The translations under genes were made by a program, and so were the position numbers. A stretch of DNA of 64,000 bases from Gaetbulibacter_A sp043876815 (GTDB lineage: Bacteria; Bacteroidota; Bacteroidia; Flavobacteriales; Flavobacteriaceae), in the NCBI RefSeq assembly GCF_043876815.1, contig NZ_JBAWKA010000003.1:387985-451984 (forward strand), in the 5' to 3' direction. The notes beneath the pieces were generated by a model that worked only from the letters and a program-made list of their open reading frames with translations, was not told the DNA's origin and searched no databases. Shown in pieces: positions 26,513 through 34,363 of the stretch. The stretch's first letter is position 1. The number at the start of each line of letters is the position of its first letter.

Positions 26513-28144
26513 TTACATCATGCCCGGCATGCCACCACCCATTGAAGGATGACCACCTTCATTATCTTCTTTAATATCAATTAGTGCACATTCCGTAGTG
26601 AGGATCATTCCTGCAACAGACGCCGCATTCTCAAGAGCGATACGTGTCACTTTTTTAGGATCGATAATTCCTGCTTTTAGCATATCTACATAGGCCTCTG
26701 ATTTTGCATCATAACCAAAATCCTTTTTACCTTCCAGTACTTTATTAATAACTACAGAACCTTCACCGCCAGCGTTTTCTACGATGGTACGTAATGGCGA
26801 TTCAATCGCTTTGTTTACGATCTGTACACCCGTTGTTTGGTCTAAATTATCAGTAGCTAATTTTTCTAATACGGCTTTAGCTCTTACAAGGGCTACACCA
26901 CCACCGGCAACAATGCCTTCTTCAACAGCAGCTCTGGTTGCATGTAAGGCATCATCTACACGGTCTTTTTTCTCTTTCATTTCTACTTCACTCGCAGCAC
27001 CAACGTAAAGAACAGCGACACCACCGGCTAATTTTGCCAGACGTTCTTGAAGTTTTTCTTTATCGTAATCGCTAGTTGTTGTTTCGATCTGAGCCTTAAT
27101 CTGATTTACTCGGGCTTTGATATCGTCTGCATTTCCAGAACCGTTTACAATCGTCGTATTATCTTTATCTACGGTCACTGTTTCAGCGGTTCCTAACATA
27201 CTTAGATCAGCATTTTCTAAAGTAAATCCGCGCTCTTCAGAAATTACGGTTCCGCCAGTAAGGATAGCAATATCTTCCAACATTGCTTTACGTCTGTCAC
27301 CAAAACCAGGAGCTTTAACGGCAGCAATCTTTAAGCCACCCCGTAATTTATTTACTACTAAAGTCGCTAAGGCTTGTCCGTCAACATCTTCAGCAATAAT
27401 TAATAATGGTCTACCCGATTGTGCTACGGGCTCAAGGATTGGAAGGATTTCTTGTAAGTTTGAGATCTTTTTATCAAAGATCAGGATGTATGGATTTTCA
27501 AGATCCGCGATCATTTTATCTGAATTGGTAACAAAGTAAGGAGAAAGGTAACCACGGTCGAACTGCATACCTTCTACAACGTCAACATAAGTTTCAAGTC
27601 CTTTTGCTTCCTCTACAGTAATCACACCTTCTTTACCTACCTTTTCAAAGGCTCTGGCGATCAATTCACCAATAGTATCGTCGTTGTTTGCAGAGATTGC
27701 AGCAACTTGCTTAATCATTTCTGATGAGTTGCCTACTTTTTTAGCTTGTTTATCCAAGTCATGGACAATAGCTTCTACGGCTTTATCTATACCTCGTTTA
27801 AGATCCATTGGATTTGCTCCGGCAGCAACGTTCTTCAAACCTTCCTTTACAATAGCCTGTGCTAAAACAGTCGCAGTTGTTGTACCATCACCAGCCAGAT
27901 CGTTGGTTTTCGAGGCCACTTCTTTTACCATCTGTGCACCCATATTTTCAAGCGCATTCTCTAACTCTATTTCTTTTGCCACTGTTACACCATCTTTAGT
28001 TACCTGTGGTGCACCAAAACTTTTACTAATAATTACGTTACGCCCCTTTGGACCTAAAGTTACTTTTACTGCATTTGCTAATGCATCCACACCACGTTTA
28101 ATACCGTCGCGTGCTTCTATATCAAATTGAATGTCTTTTGCCAT
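26513..28144 (-). CDS. groEL: Chaperonin GroEL (60 kDa)
   Basis: GroEL forms the double-ring chamber that folds proteins with ATP and the GroES lid. The 543-residue product shows VTLGPKGRNVIISKSFGAPQ near 30, the ATP site AGDGTTTATVLAQAIV near 85, AAVEEGIVAGGGVALVRA near 405, and the Gly/Met-rich tail GGHPSMGGGMPGMM. Length is standard. It lies about 100 bases after groES on the same strand, with two small hairpins in the gap. Confidence 0.99.
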   Translation of the reverse strand: MAKDIQFDIEARDGIKRGVDALANAVKVTLGPKGRNVIISKSFGAPQVTKDGVTVAKEIELENALENMGAQMVKEVASKTNDLAGDGTTTATVLAQAIVKEGLKNVAAGANPMDLKRGIDKAVEAIVHDLDKQAKKVGNSSEMIKQVAAISANNDDTIGELIARAFEKVGKEGVITVEEAKGLETYVDVVEGMQFDRGYLSPYFVTNSDKMIADLENPYILIFDKKISNLQEILPILEPVAQSGRPLLIIAEDVDGQALATLVVNKLRGGLKIAAVKAPGFGDRRKAMLEDIAILTGGTVISEERGFTLENADLSMLGTAETVTVDKDNTTIVNGSGNADDIKARVNQIKAQIETTTSDYDKEKLQERLAKLAGGVAVLYVGAASEVEMKEKKDRVDDALHATRAAVEEGIVAGGGVALVRAKAVLEKLATDNLDQTTGVQIVNKAIESPLRTIVENAGGEGSVVINKVLEGKKDFGYDAKSEAYVDMLKAGIIDPKKVTRIALENAASVAGMILTTECALIDIKEDNEGGHPSMGGGMPGMM

Positions 28145-28164
28145 TTTTATTTGTTTTTTAGTCG

Positions 28165-28232
28165 TTTCCGCTAGTGCGGAAATTGATTAAAGTTTTTAGT
28201 TGATTTTTGTTTTTATGTTCCGCAAAGCGGAA
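28165..28232. repeat. Pair of small hairpins between groES and groEL
   Basis: Two related inverted repeats share TTCCGC/GCGGAA arms: 28165-28182 (TTTCCGC, loop TAGT, GCGGAAA) and 28218-28232 (TTCCGC, loop AAA, GCGGAA). Neither is followed by a strong T run in the reading direction of the operon. They may stabilise or process the transcript; the role is inference. Confidence 0.6.
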
Positions 28233-28243
28233 AAGATTCGATT

Positions 28244-28519
28244 TTAAATAATCGCAAGAATATCACTCTCACGCATCATTAAATAATCCGTACCTTCTAA
28301 TTTTAGTTCAGTTCCGGCATATTTTCCATATAAAACATTGTCGCCAACTTTTACAGTAATAGGGTCGTCTTTGGTGCCTGGTCCGGCAGCCACAACGGTA
28401 CCTTTTTGAGGTTTTTCTTTAGCGTTATCCGGAATAATGATTCCTGAAGCTGTTTTGGTCTCAGCTGCAGCAGGTTCTACTAGAACTCTATCTGCTAATG
28501 GTTTAATGTTTAATGCCAT
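28244..28519 (-). CDS. groES: Co-chaperonin GroES (10 kDa)
   Basis: The 91-residue lid of GroEL. Family blocks visible: IKPLADRVLVEPAAAETKTA, the mobile loop SGIIIPDNAKEKPQKGTVVA and VKVGDNVLYGKYAGTELKLE. It is the first gene of the groES-groEL operon. No CIRCE-type operator was found upstream. Confidence 0.98.
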   Translation of the reverse strand: MALNIKPLADRVLVEPAAAETKTASGIIIPDNAKEKPQKGTVVAAGPGTKDDPITVKVGDNVLYGKYAGTELKLEGTDYLMMRESDILAII

Positions 28520-28614
28520 TTGTTATTTATTTTTATTTTTTCAGATTAATGTTAACAGGTAGGACTAATGCTAAAAATGTGCCAATAACAGGGTACTGAC
28601 AAACTTGCAGGAAT

Positions 28615-28650
28615 AAAAAAATGCCAGGGTAAAGCCTGGCATTTTTTTTA
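28615..28650 (-). terminator. Terminator after secG
   Basis: ATGCCAGG and CCTGGCAT form a GC-containing stem flanked by an A run on one side and a T run on the other, so it can act in both directions. It ends the miaB-to-secG run and separates it from groES. Confidence 0.9.
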
Positions 28651-28665
28651 AGTTTTGTCTTGATT

Positions 28666-29019
28666 CTATTGGGTCGAATCAATTGGTGTCGCCGCATTGT
28701 CAGTTGTATTAGCAGGGGCGTTTGGTAAAGGTTGATTCGTTGTAGCATCCTGATCCAAAGCCTTTGAATCCAGTTCTTGTGTTCCGTTGTTAATAGCAAG
28801 ATTAGATAGTAAAATTAATGCTAATAATAAGGTTGCTAAGGTCCAGGTACTTTTATCTAAAAAGTCTGAGGTCTTTTTTACCCCGCCTAACTGCTGTGTA
28901 CCACCACCACCGAAGGATGAGGATAATCCTCCACCTTTAGGGTTTTGCACCATAATTACTACAACGAGTAAAAAGGCTACCACCACAATTAATACCAAAA
29001 ATATTGTAAACGTACTCAT
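28666..29019 (-). CDS. secG: Preprotein translocase subunit SecG
   Basis: A 117-residue protein with two membrane spans (about 1-22 and 53-73) and the SecG loop VVIMVQNPKGGGLSSSFGG and TSDFLDKSTWTLA. SecG assists the SecYE channel in protein export. The acidic, Asn/Thr-rich tail after residue 80 is longer than in E. coli SecG. Its start overlaps the stop of the upstream TPR-type gene by one base. Confidence 0.96.
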   Translation of the reverse strand: MSTFTIFLVLIVVVAFLLVVVIMVQNPKGGGLSSSFGGGGTQQLGGVKKTSDFLDKSTWTLATLLLALILLSNLAINNGTQELDSKALDQDATTNQPLPNAPANTTDNAATPIDSTQ

Positions 29020-29945
29020 TAGTCTTTATTGTTTTGTTCTTGTAATTGTTCTACCGCTTTAATTTGGTTTGCAAAGAAACTACTTTTTTCTGGATATTTC
29101 AAACTTAAAATCTTATAAGATTGAATCGCTTTTTTATAGTTTTTTTGCTCCACATAAATACGTGCTAAAGTCTCGGTCATCAAGGCTTCAGGTTGTATCA
29201 TTTGTGCTTTCGCTAAATTCTTTTTTGTAGGTGTGTTTTTTGAAGGCGTTATTTTTGGATTTTCTGAAATGAACTTATCGATCAGCTCAAACTTCTTAGT
29301 GCGCTCCAGTTGATCTTGTGTCACTTCTGTAACCTTATCCTTCTCGCGTTTTATAGGTTTAAAACTGGTAAGCTTTAGCCATTCGTTAAACGAATGCGAT
29401 TCACTTTTATCAAATTGCAGGGGTTTACCAAGTTTTAAGATTTCTTCAGGCGAAGCCGGTTCCATTTCCTTGGGCTCAGTAACTTCTTTTATGCTTTCAC
29501 TTTCATCTAGAGCAAATGCTTTCCGAGCTCGTGCTTCTTTGGGCTCAAATAATCCCGGGTCTAAAATAGCCGCAGACTCTTTGATTTGCTGTTTCAAGGC
29601 ATTATCAATGATCACGCTTTTATTTACAGAAATATCTTCAACATCAACCTCAATTTGTTTTAAATGCGGGCTGTTTTGTTTGATATATTGAGAAATTTTA
29701 TTTTGATTGAAATGGTCAGAGGTAATGAAATCAAATAAAATGCTTCGATCTGTCGTATATACTGCCGTTGTTTTTAGTTCCTTATTGTATTTGAAACTAC
29801 TTTCATTCTTTAATCCTTTTAGATAGATGGCTCGTGCTGATTGAAAATAGGGAAATTCGTCAATAATCGATTTTACCGCTTCAGTATGCTGATGCGTTAT
29901 GCTTTCTGGAAACTGCATTAAATATGTAAAATCTTTCGGGTTCAT
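29019..29945 (-). CDS. Tetratricopeptide-like protein of unknown function
   Basis: A 308-residue soluble protein. The N-terminus (FTYLMQFPESITHQHTEAVK) and the C-terminal repeat-like stretch ETLARIYVEQKNYKKAIQSY, KILSLKYPEKSSFFANQIKA resemble tetratricopeptide helices; the middle (about 130-240) is charged and low in complexity. It overlaps secG by one base and follows lptE by about 70 bases. I recall homologues in the same place in other flavobacteria but no known role. Confidence 0.75.
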   Translation of the reverse strand: MNPKDFTYLMQFPESITHQHTEAVKSIIDEFPYFQSARAIYLKGLKNESSFKYNKELKTTAVYTTDRSILFDFITSDHFNQNKISQYIKQNSPHLKQIEVDVEDISVNKSVIIDNALKQQIKESAAILDPGLFEPKEARARKAFALDESESIKEVTEPKEMEPASPEEILKLGKPLQFDKSESHSFNEWLKLTSFKPIKREKDKVTEVTQDQLERTKKFELIDKFISENPKITPSKNTPTKKNLAKAQMIQPEALMTETLARIYVEQKNYKKAIQSYKILSLKYPEKSSFFANQIKAVEQLQEQNNKD

Positions 29946-30016
29946 TGGATCAAATCAAAAGTACTTATTTAATTCTAAAACGCGATCTAAGTAGGCTCTA
30001 AAATCTCTAAATATTT

Positions 30017-30526
30017 TTACCATTTTGCCAAGGTGGCATTAAAGATATCCTGTGTTAAACGCTCAAATATTTCTTCATGAGCCGTTGTTTTTTGAGCACC
30101 TAAAAGCTGTGCGCTTCCCGGGAAATCGTAAAAGAACGAAAAGGTTTGTTCCATATCGTCATCGGGATTCTTTTTATTAAAAAAGCGCAGCTTTACAGCT
30201 ATGGTCAATCGGTTTTGGGCCGCACGGTTATCCGAAGTTGCCGTGGTTGGTGAGATCCGGTAATCGGTAATTTCGCCTTCATAAACCAAATCACCATTAG
30301 AGGTTACTAAACTCAAATTGGTTTGATTTTGAATAAGATCCTGTAAAGCAATTCTAAAATCGATATTCAATCCGGGCTCTACCAGAAGTGCTGAATTTTC
30401 GAAATAATTTACCTGATAGGTCTTTACATCAGCAGGAATAGAAGCCCCTGTGAACGAGTATATGCCACAGCTTATAAAACTAAAACTTAGACTTAAAATT
30501 AAAAAGTGCTTAAAATATTTTTTCAT
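30017..30526 (-). CDS. lptE: LptE-like lipopolysaccharide assembly lipoprotein
   Basis: A 169-residue lipoprotein (signal MKKYFKHFLILSLSFSFISC, lipid attachment at Cys20) followed by GIYSFTGASIPADVKTYQVN and FRIALQDLIQNQTNLSLVTS, LVYEGEITDYRISPTTATSD. This is the Bacteroidota form of LptE, the plug that helps LptD place lipopolysaccharide in the outer membrane. It follows the sigma-54 regulator gene by about 50 bases on the same strand. The family call is by pattern; sequence conservation is modest. Confidence 0.85.
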   Translation of the reverse strand: MKKYFKHFLILSLSFSFISCGIYSFTGASIPADVKTYQVNYFENSALLVEPGLNIDFRIALQDLIQNQTNLSLVTSNGDLVYEGEITDYRISPTTATSDNRAAQNRLTIAVKLRFFNKKNPDDDMEQTFSFFYDFPGSAQLLGAQKTTAHEEIFERLTQDIFNATLAKW

Positions 30527-30574
30527 GTGTTTTTCTGCTTTCGCAAGAATTATAACGCGCTCGTTTTTGTTTTG

Positions 30575-31828
30575 TTATAGGTCGTATTGTTTGATCTTTC
30601 GATACAAGGTACGTTCGCTGATGCCTAATTCAGCAGCGGCTAATTTACGTTTTCCGTTGTGACGTTCAAGCGATTTCTTAATTAATTCCAGTTCCTTATC
30701 CTGTAGTGATAAAGTTTCTTCCTCTTCGATTTCTTCTGCAAAATGATACTTGTCTTTAGTCTCTTCCTGGTGTTCTGTTTTTTCTGGTATAGAAAGGACT
30801 TCCATATTTTCAGCAGCTTCTTCAAACTCAGCGTCACTTTCATTTTCCCCGTATATTTTCTGGATCAGGCCTTCATGATCTTTTTCTACATCTGCGGAAT
30901 TTCCGGATTTCATAAGTTCTAAAGTGAGCTTTTTTAGATCGTTCAGATCACTTTTCATGTCAAAAAGCACCTTATACAGAATTTCACGTTCACTACTAAA
31001 ATCGCTTTGAGATTTTGTCGATTTTACGACGGCTGGTAAATTGGATTCTTTAGGTAAATAGCCACTTAAGGTTTCGGCTGTAATGGTTCTGTCTTGTTCT
31101 AAAACGGAAAGTTGTTCCGCAATGTTTCTTAACTGCCGAATATTGCCACTCCATCGGTGTTTTTCTAAGACAGCTACAGCATCATCTGTAAGCTTGATGG
31201 TGGGCATTTTGTAACGCAAAGCAAAATCACTGGCAAATTTTCGGAACAGGAGATAAATATCGGCTTTACGTTCGCGTAGCGGCGGTAAATGAATATCCAC
31301 GGTACTTAAACGATAATAAAGATCCTCTCGAAATTTTTCTTTTTCGATGGCCTCCAACATGTTCATATTGGTTGCGGCAACGATCCTTACATTTGTTTTT
31401 TGAACTTTACTTGAACCAACTTTTAAAAATTCGCCATTTTCCAAAATACGCAATAAACGAACCTGCGTAGTTAATGGGAGTTCTCCAACTTCATCTAGAA
31501 AAATCGTTCCGCCATCAGCCACCTCAAAATAACCCGCACGGGTTTGTGTGGCTCCGGTAAATGAACCTTTTTCATGACCAAAAAGCTCACTATCAATAGT
31601 CCCCTCCGGGATAGCACCGCAGTTTACCGCGATGTATTTATTGTGTTTTCTATGTGATAATTGATGAATGATCTTAGGAATACTTTCCTTCCCTACACCG
31701 CTTTCTCCTGTAACCAGAACTGAGATATCGGTAGGGGCCACCTGAATGGCCTTTTCTATGGCACGATTTAGTGCGGGCGTATTCCCGATAATGCCAAAAC
31801 GTTGTTTTATAGTTTGTATAGACTCCAA
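30575..31828 (-). CDS. Sigma-54 interaction domain transcriptional regulator, Fis family
   Basis: A 417-residue activator of RpoN-dependent promoters. The AAA+ domain occupies about 8-245: Walker A GESGVGKE, the sigma-54 contact loop GSFTGA (usual form GAFTGA), Walker B GGTIFLDEVGELP and the arginine finger region YYRLSTVDIHLPPLRERK. A charged linker follows, then a C-terminal Fis-type helix-turn-helix (NGKRKLAAAELGISERTLYR). There is no N-terminal receiver or sensor domain, so activity may be set by amount or by a partner. It lies between miaB and lptE, probably in one operon. Confidence 0.94.
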   Translation of the reverse strand: MESIQTIKQRFGIIGNTPALNRAIEKAIQVAPTDISVLVTGESGVGKESIPKIIHQLSHRKHNKYIAVNCGAIPEGTIDSELFGHEKGSFTGATQTRAGYFEVADGGTIFLDEVGELPLTTQVRLLRILENGEFLKVGSSKVQKTNVRIVAATNMNMLEAIEKEKFREDLYYRLSTVDIHLPPLRERKADIYLLFRKFASDFALRYKMPTIKLTDDAVAVLEKHRWSGNIRQLRNIAEQLSVLEQDRTITAETLSGYLPKESNLPAVVKSTKSQSDFSSEREILYKVLFDMKSDLNDLKKLTLELMKSGNSADVEKDHEGLIQKIYGENESDAEFEEAAENMEVLSIPEKTEHQEETKDKYHFAEEIEEEETLSLQDKELELIKKSLERHNGKRKLAAAELGISERTLYRKIKQYDL

Positions 31829-31837
31829 GATACTTTT

Positions 31838-33286
31838 TTAATTATTATCACTTAATCCTATAGCTTTTCCAATAAGTGTGGCACTGGTACAATCGGTAAC
31901 CTGAACCTTTACAAAATCACCTATCTTATAATTTTCTTTTGGAAAAACAGCCATTAGGTTTTGAGGTGTTCTGCCCGACCAATGCGCCTCTGATTTTTTA
32001 GAGGTTTTTTCGATCAAAACTTCAACAACCGTATTTAAATGCTGGCGTGTTCTGTAGCCACTGTGCTCCTGCTGTAGGGCTACAATTTCTTTTAGACGTT
32101 CTTTTTTTACAGCTTCCGGGATATCGTCTTCCAATTTACGTTCAGCTAAAGTTCCAGGGCGTTCAGAATAAGCAAACATATATCCAAAATCGTATTTTAC
32201 ATATTCCATTAACGACAAAGTATCCTTATGATCCTGATCGGTCTCTGTTGGGAATCCGGTAATCATATCCTGACTAATAGCACAGTCTGGTAGGACGCTC
32301 CTAATATTGTCGATAATTTCAAAATATTCTTCTCGAGTGTGTAAACGATTCATCGCTTTTAAAATACGGTCGCTACCACTTTGTACCGGTAAATGAATAT
32401 GATTGCAAATATTTTGGTATTTCGACATGGTTTCGATCACATCCATGGTAAAATCCTGAGGATTGGATGTTGAAAAGCGAATACGCATTTTAGGCTGTGC
32501 ATGAGCGCATAATTCCAGTAGCTTCGCGAAATTTACGGCCGTTGCTTTTTGAATGTCGCTGGCTTTTTCAAAGTCTTTTTTCAAACCTCCACCGTACCAT
32601 AAATAACTATCTACATTTTGACCTAATAGCGTTACCTCTTTATAACCCTTAGCCCATAAATCGTTAATTTCTTCAACAATACTTTGCGGATCTCTACTGC
32701 GTTCGCGGCCTCTGGTGAAAGGCACGACACAAAAGGTGCACATATTATCACATCCTCGTGTGATCGATACAAAGGCGGTAACACCGTTGGTGTTCAACCG
32801 TACCGGAGCAATATCGCCATAAGTTTCCTCTTTGGAAAGGATCACATTGATGGCTTCACGACCTTCATCGACCTCTGAGAGCAGGTTGGGAAGATCTTTA
32901 TAGGCATCTGGTCCAACCACTAGATCAACAATTTTTTCTTCTTCAAGAAATTTTGTTTTTAGGCGCTCTGCCATACAGCCTAAAACTCCCACTTTCATGT
33001 GTGGGTTAGAGTCGCGTTTTACTGCGTTATATTTTTCAAGGCGCTTTCGAACAGTTTGTTCGGCCTTATCTCTAATCGAGCATGTATTCACCAAAACCAG
33101 ATCAGCATCTTCTAAGGTATTGGTGGTATTATAACCTTGTTCCAACAGGATAGAAGCCACAATCTCGCTATCACTAAAGTTCATGGCGCAGCCATAACTC
33201 TCAATAAAAAGCTTTCTGGTATTGCCTTTTTTTTGATCGAGGACCAGCGTTTCTCCTTGTTTTTTTTCGTCTATTATTTTTTCCAT
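31838..33286 (-). CDS. miaB: tRNA-2-methylthio-N6-dimethylallyladenosine synthase MiaB
   Basis: MiaB adds a methylthio group to i6A37 of tRNAs reading UNN codons. The start MEKIIDEKKQGETLVLDQKK is chosen because it follows the promoter at a normal distance; a longer frame begins 13 codons upstream. Domains: N-terminal UPF0004 domain with cluster cysteines in SYGCAMN, NTCSIRD and GCMAER; radical SAM core with CDNMCTFC; C-terminal TRAM domain (about 415-475). The predicted length of 482 is normal. First gene of the run miaB, sigma-54 regulator, lptE, TPR protein, secG. Confidence 0.97.
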   Translation of the reverse strand: MEKIIDEKKQGETLVLDQKKGNTRKLFIESYGCAMNFSDSEIVASILLEQGYNTTNTLEDADLVLVNTCSIRDKAEQTVRKRLEKYNAVKRDSNPHMKVGVLGCMAERLKTKFLEEEKIVDLVVGPDAYKDLPNLLSEVDEGREAINVILSKEETYGDIAPVRLNTNGVTAFVSITRGCDNMCTFCVVPFTRGRERSRDPQSIVEEINDLWAKGYKEVTLLGQNVDSYLWYGGGLKKDFEKASDIQKATAVNFAKLLELCAHAQPKMRIRFSTSNPQDFTMDVIETMSKYQNICNHIHLPVQSGSDRILKAMNRLHTREEYFEIIDNIRSVLPDCAISQDMITGFPTETDQDHKDTLSLMEYVKYDFGYMFAYSERPGTLAERKLEDDIPEAVKKERLKEIVALQQEHSGYRTRQHLNTVVEVLIEKTSKKSEAHWSGRTPQNLMAVFPKENYKIGDFVKVQVTDCTSATLIGKAIGLSDNN

Positions 33287-33322
33287 AGTCAGTATTAAAC
33301 CACATTCGGTTAAATAAGAGTG

Positions 33323-33355
33323 CAAAGATACAATTAATTTATACTTTATGACAAA
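33323..33355 (-). promoter_or_regulatory. Promoter of the miaB operon
   Basis: On the reverse strand TTTG at 33355-33352 is followed after 21 bases by TATCTTTG (TAnnTTTG) at 33330-33323. The ATG of miaB lies 36 bases further on. Confidence 0.8.
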
Positions 33356-33437
33356 GTGGCAGGTTTAAAAATATAATAATTAACAATATTTTGAATGAAA
33401 AGAAGTAATTTGGGGACCCAAACTAAATAACAAACCT

Positions 33438-34223
33438 ATGAATACAATGAACCAAATTACTGAAAAGATCAGGGCTGCACAGGCTTTAGATTTTGGGATT
33501 ATCTTTAATGAAGCCATCGAGCTGTTTAAAAAAACCTGGATACAAGGTTTTTTACTCCAACTTTTTACCATTCTTGTAATGATACCATTAATAATTATGG
33601 TATACGTCCCTTTATTAGGGCTTATAATTGCACAACAGGAAAACAATGGTTTTAATGAAGATGCCTTCTCTAATTTTTTCGCAGGAATGTCGGTATTGTA
33701 CATTGCTGTTGTAATCGTTTGTGTGTTAGTTCTAGGTGCTGTTTCAATAGCCTTAAACGCCGGATTTTTCAGAATTATGAAAAAGTTAGATCATGATGAA
33801 ATGGTTAGTACCAACGACTTCTTTTATTATGTGAAGGGGAAATACCTAGGAAAAGCATTTACCTTATTAATAATAACTTTATTGTTATCTGCGGGATCAG
33901 TATTGCTCTGTTATTTACCATTAATATATTTCTTTGTGCCCATATCGTTTTTTGCAGCGATCTTCGCTTTTAATCCTGAATTGAGTGCTTCAGAAATAGT
34001 GTCCTTGAGTTTTAAGCTTGGGACTAAAAAATGGTTGATCGGATTTGGATTAATCCTTATTTCATCCCTTCTGTCTCAGATCGTTGGATTTATATTATGT
34101 GGCGTAGGAACCCTTTTTACAGCCGCTTTTGCTTACCATCCTGTGTATTTGATTTACAAGCATGTGGTAGGTTTTAACAACACAGAACTTATTGATGAAA
34201 TAGGCACCACACCGGTAGAATAA
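33438..34223 (+). CDS. Multi-pass membrane protein of unknown function
   Basis: A 261-residue protein with an amphipathic N-terminus (about 1-30, FGIIFNEAIELFKKTWIQGF) and about six membrane spans. The layout resembles membrane proteins annotated only as membrane-domain or DUF proteins in Bacteroidota, with repeated F/L/I-rich spans and a cytoplasmic loop DEMVSTNDFFYYVKGKYLGK. No catalytic motif is visible. It is a single gene with a strong terminator, between miaB (divergent) and topA. Confidence 0.8.
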   Translation: MNTMNQITEKIRAAQALDFGIIFNEAIELFKKTWIQGFLLQLFTILVMIPLIIMVYVPLLGLIIAQQENNGFNEDAFSNFFAGMSVLYIAVVIVCVLVLGAVSIALNAGFFRIMKKLDHDEMVSTNDFFYYVKGKYLGKAFTLLIITLLLSAGSVLLCYLPLIYFFVPISFFAAIFAFNPELSASEIVSLSFKLGTKKWLIGFGLILISSLLSQIVGFILCGVGTLFTAAFAYHPVYLIYKHVVGFNNTELIDEIGTTPVE

Positions 34224-34244
34224 TTTAAAAAATTACCTCAATAG

Positions 34245-34286
34245 AAAACCTGCTTTTTCCACGGAAAAAGCAGGTTTTGCTTTTTG
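34245..34286 (+). terminator. Rho-independent terminator
   Basis: AAAACCTGCTTTTTCC and GGAAAAAGCAGGTTTT form a perfect 16-bp stem, followed by GCTTTTTG. Confidence 0.92.
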
Positions 34287-34363
34287 TTGGTTTTATAGAT
34301 TCTAGTCAAAATTAGGGAGATAAATTTTTTTTGCTATACATTTGCACCTACAAAAATTGAAGT

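Noticed and set aside
26784..28130. Long open frames on the + strand opposite groEL
   Set aside because: They are shadows of groEL codon use; groEL itself is certain.
28533..28799. Open frame of 88 codons overlapping the secG end and its terminator
   Set aside because: It crosses a strong terminator hairpin, overlaps secG in another frame, and resembles no protein.
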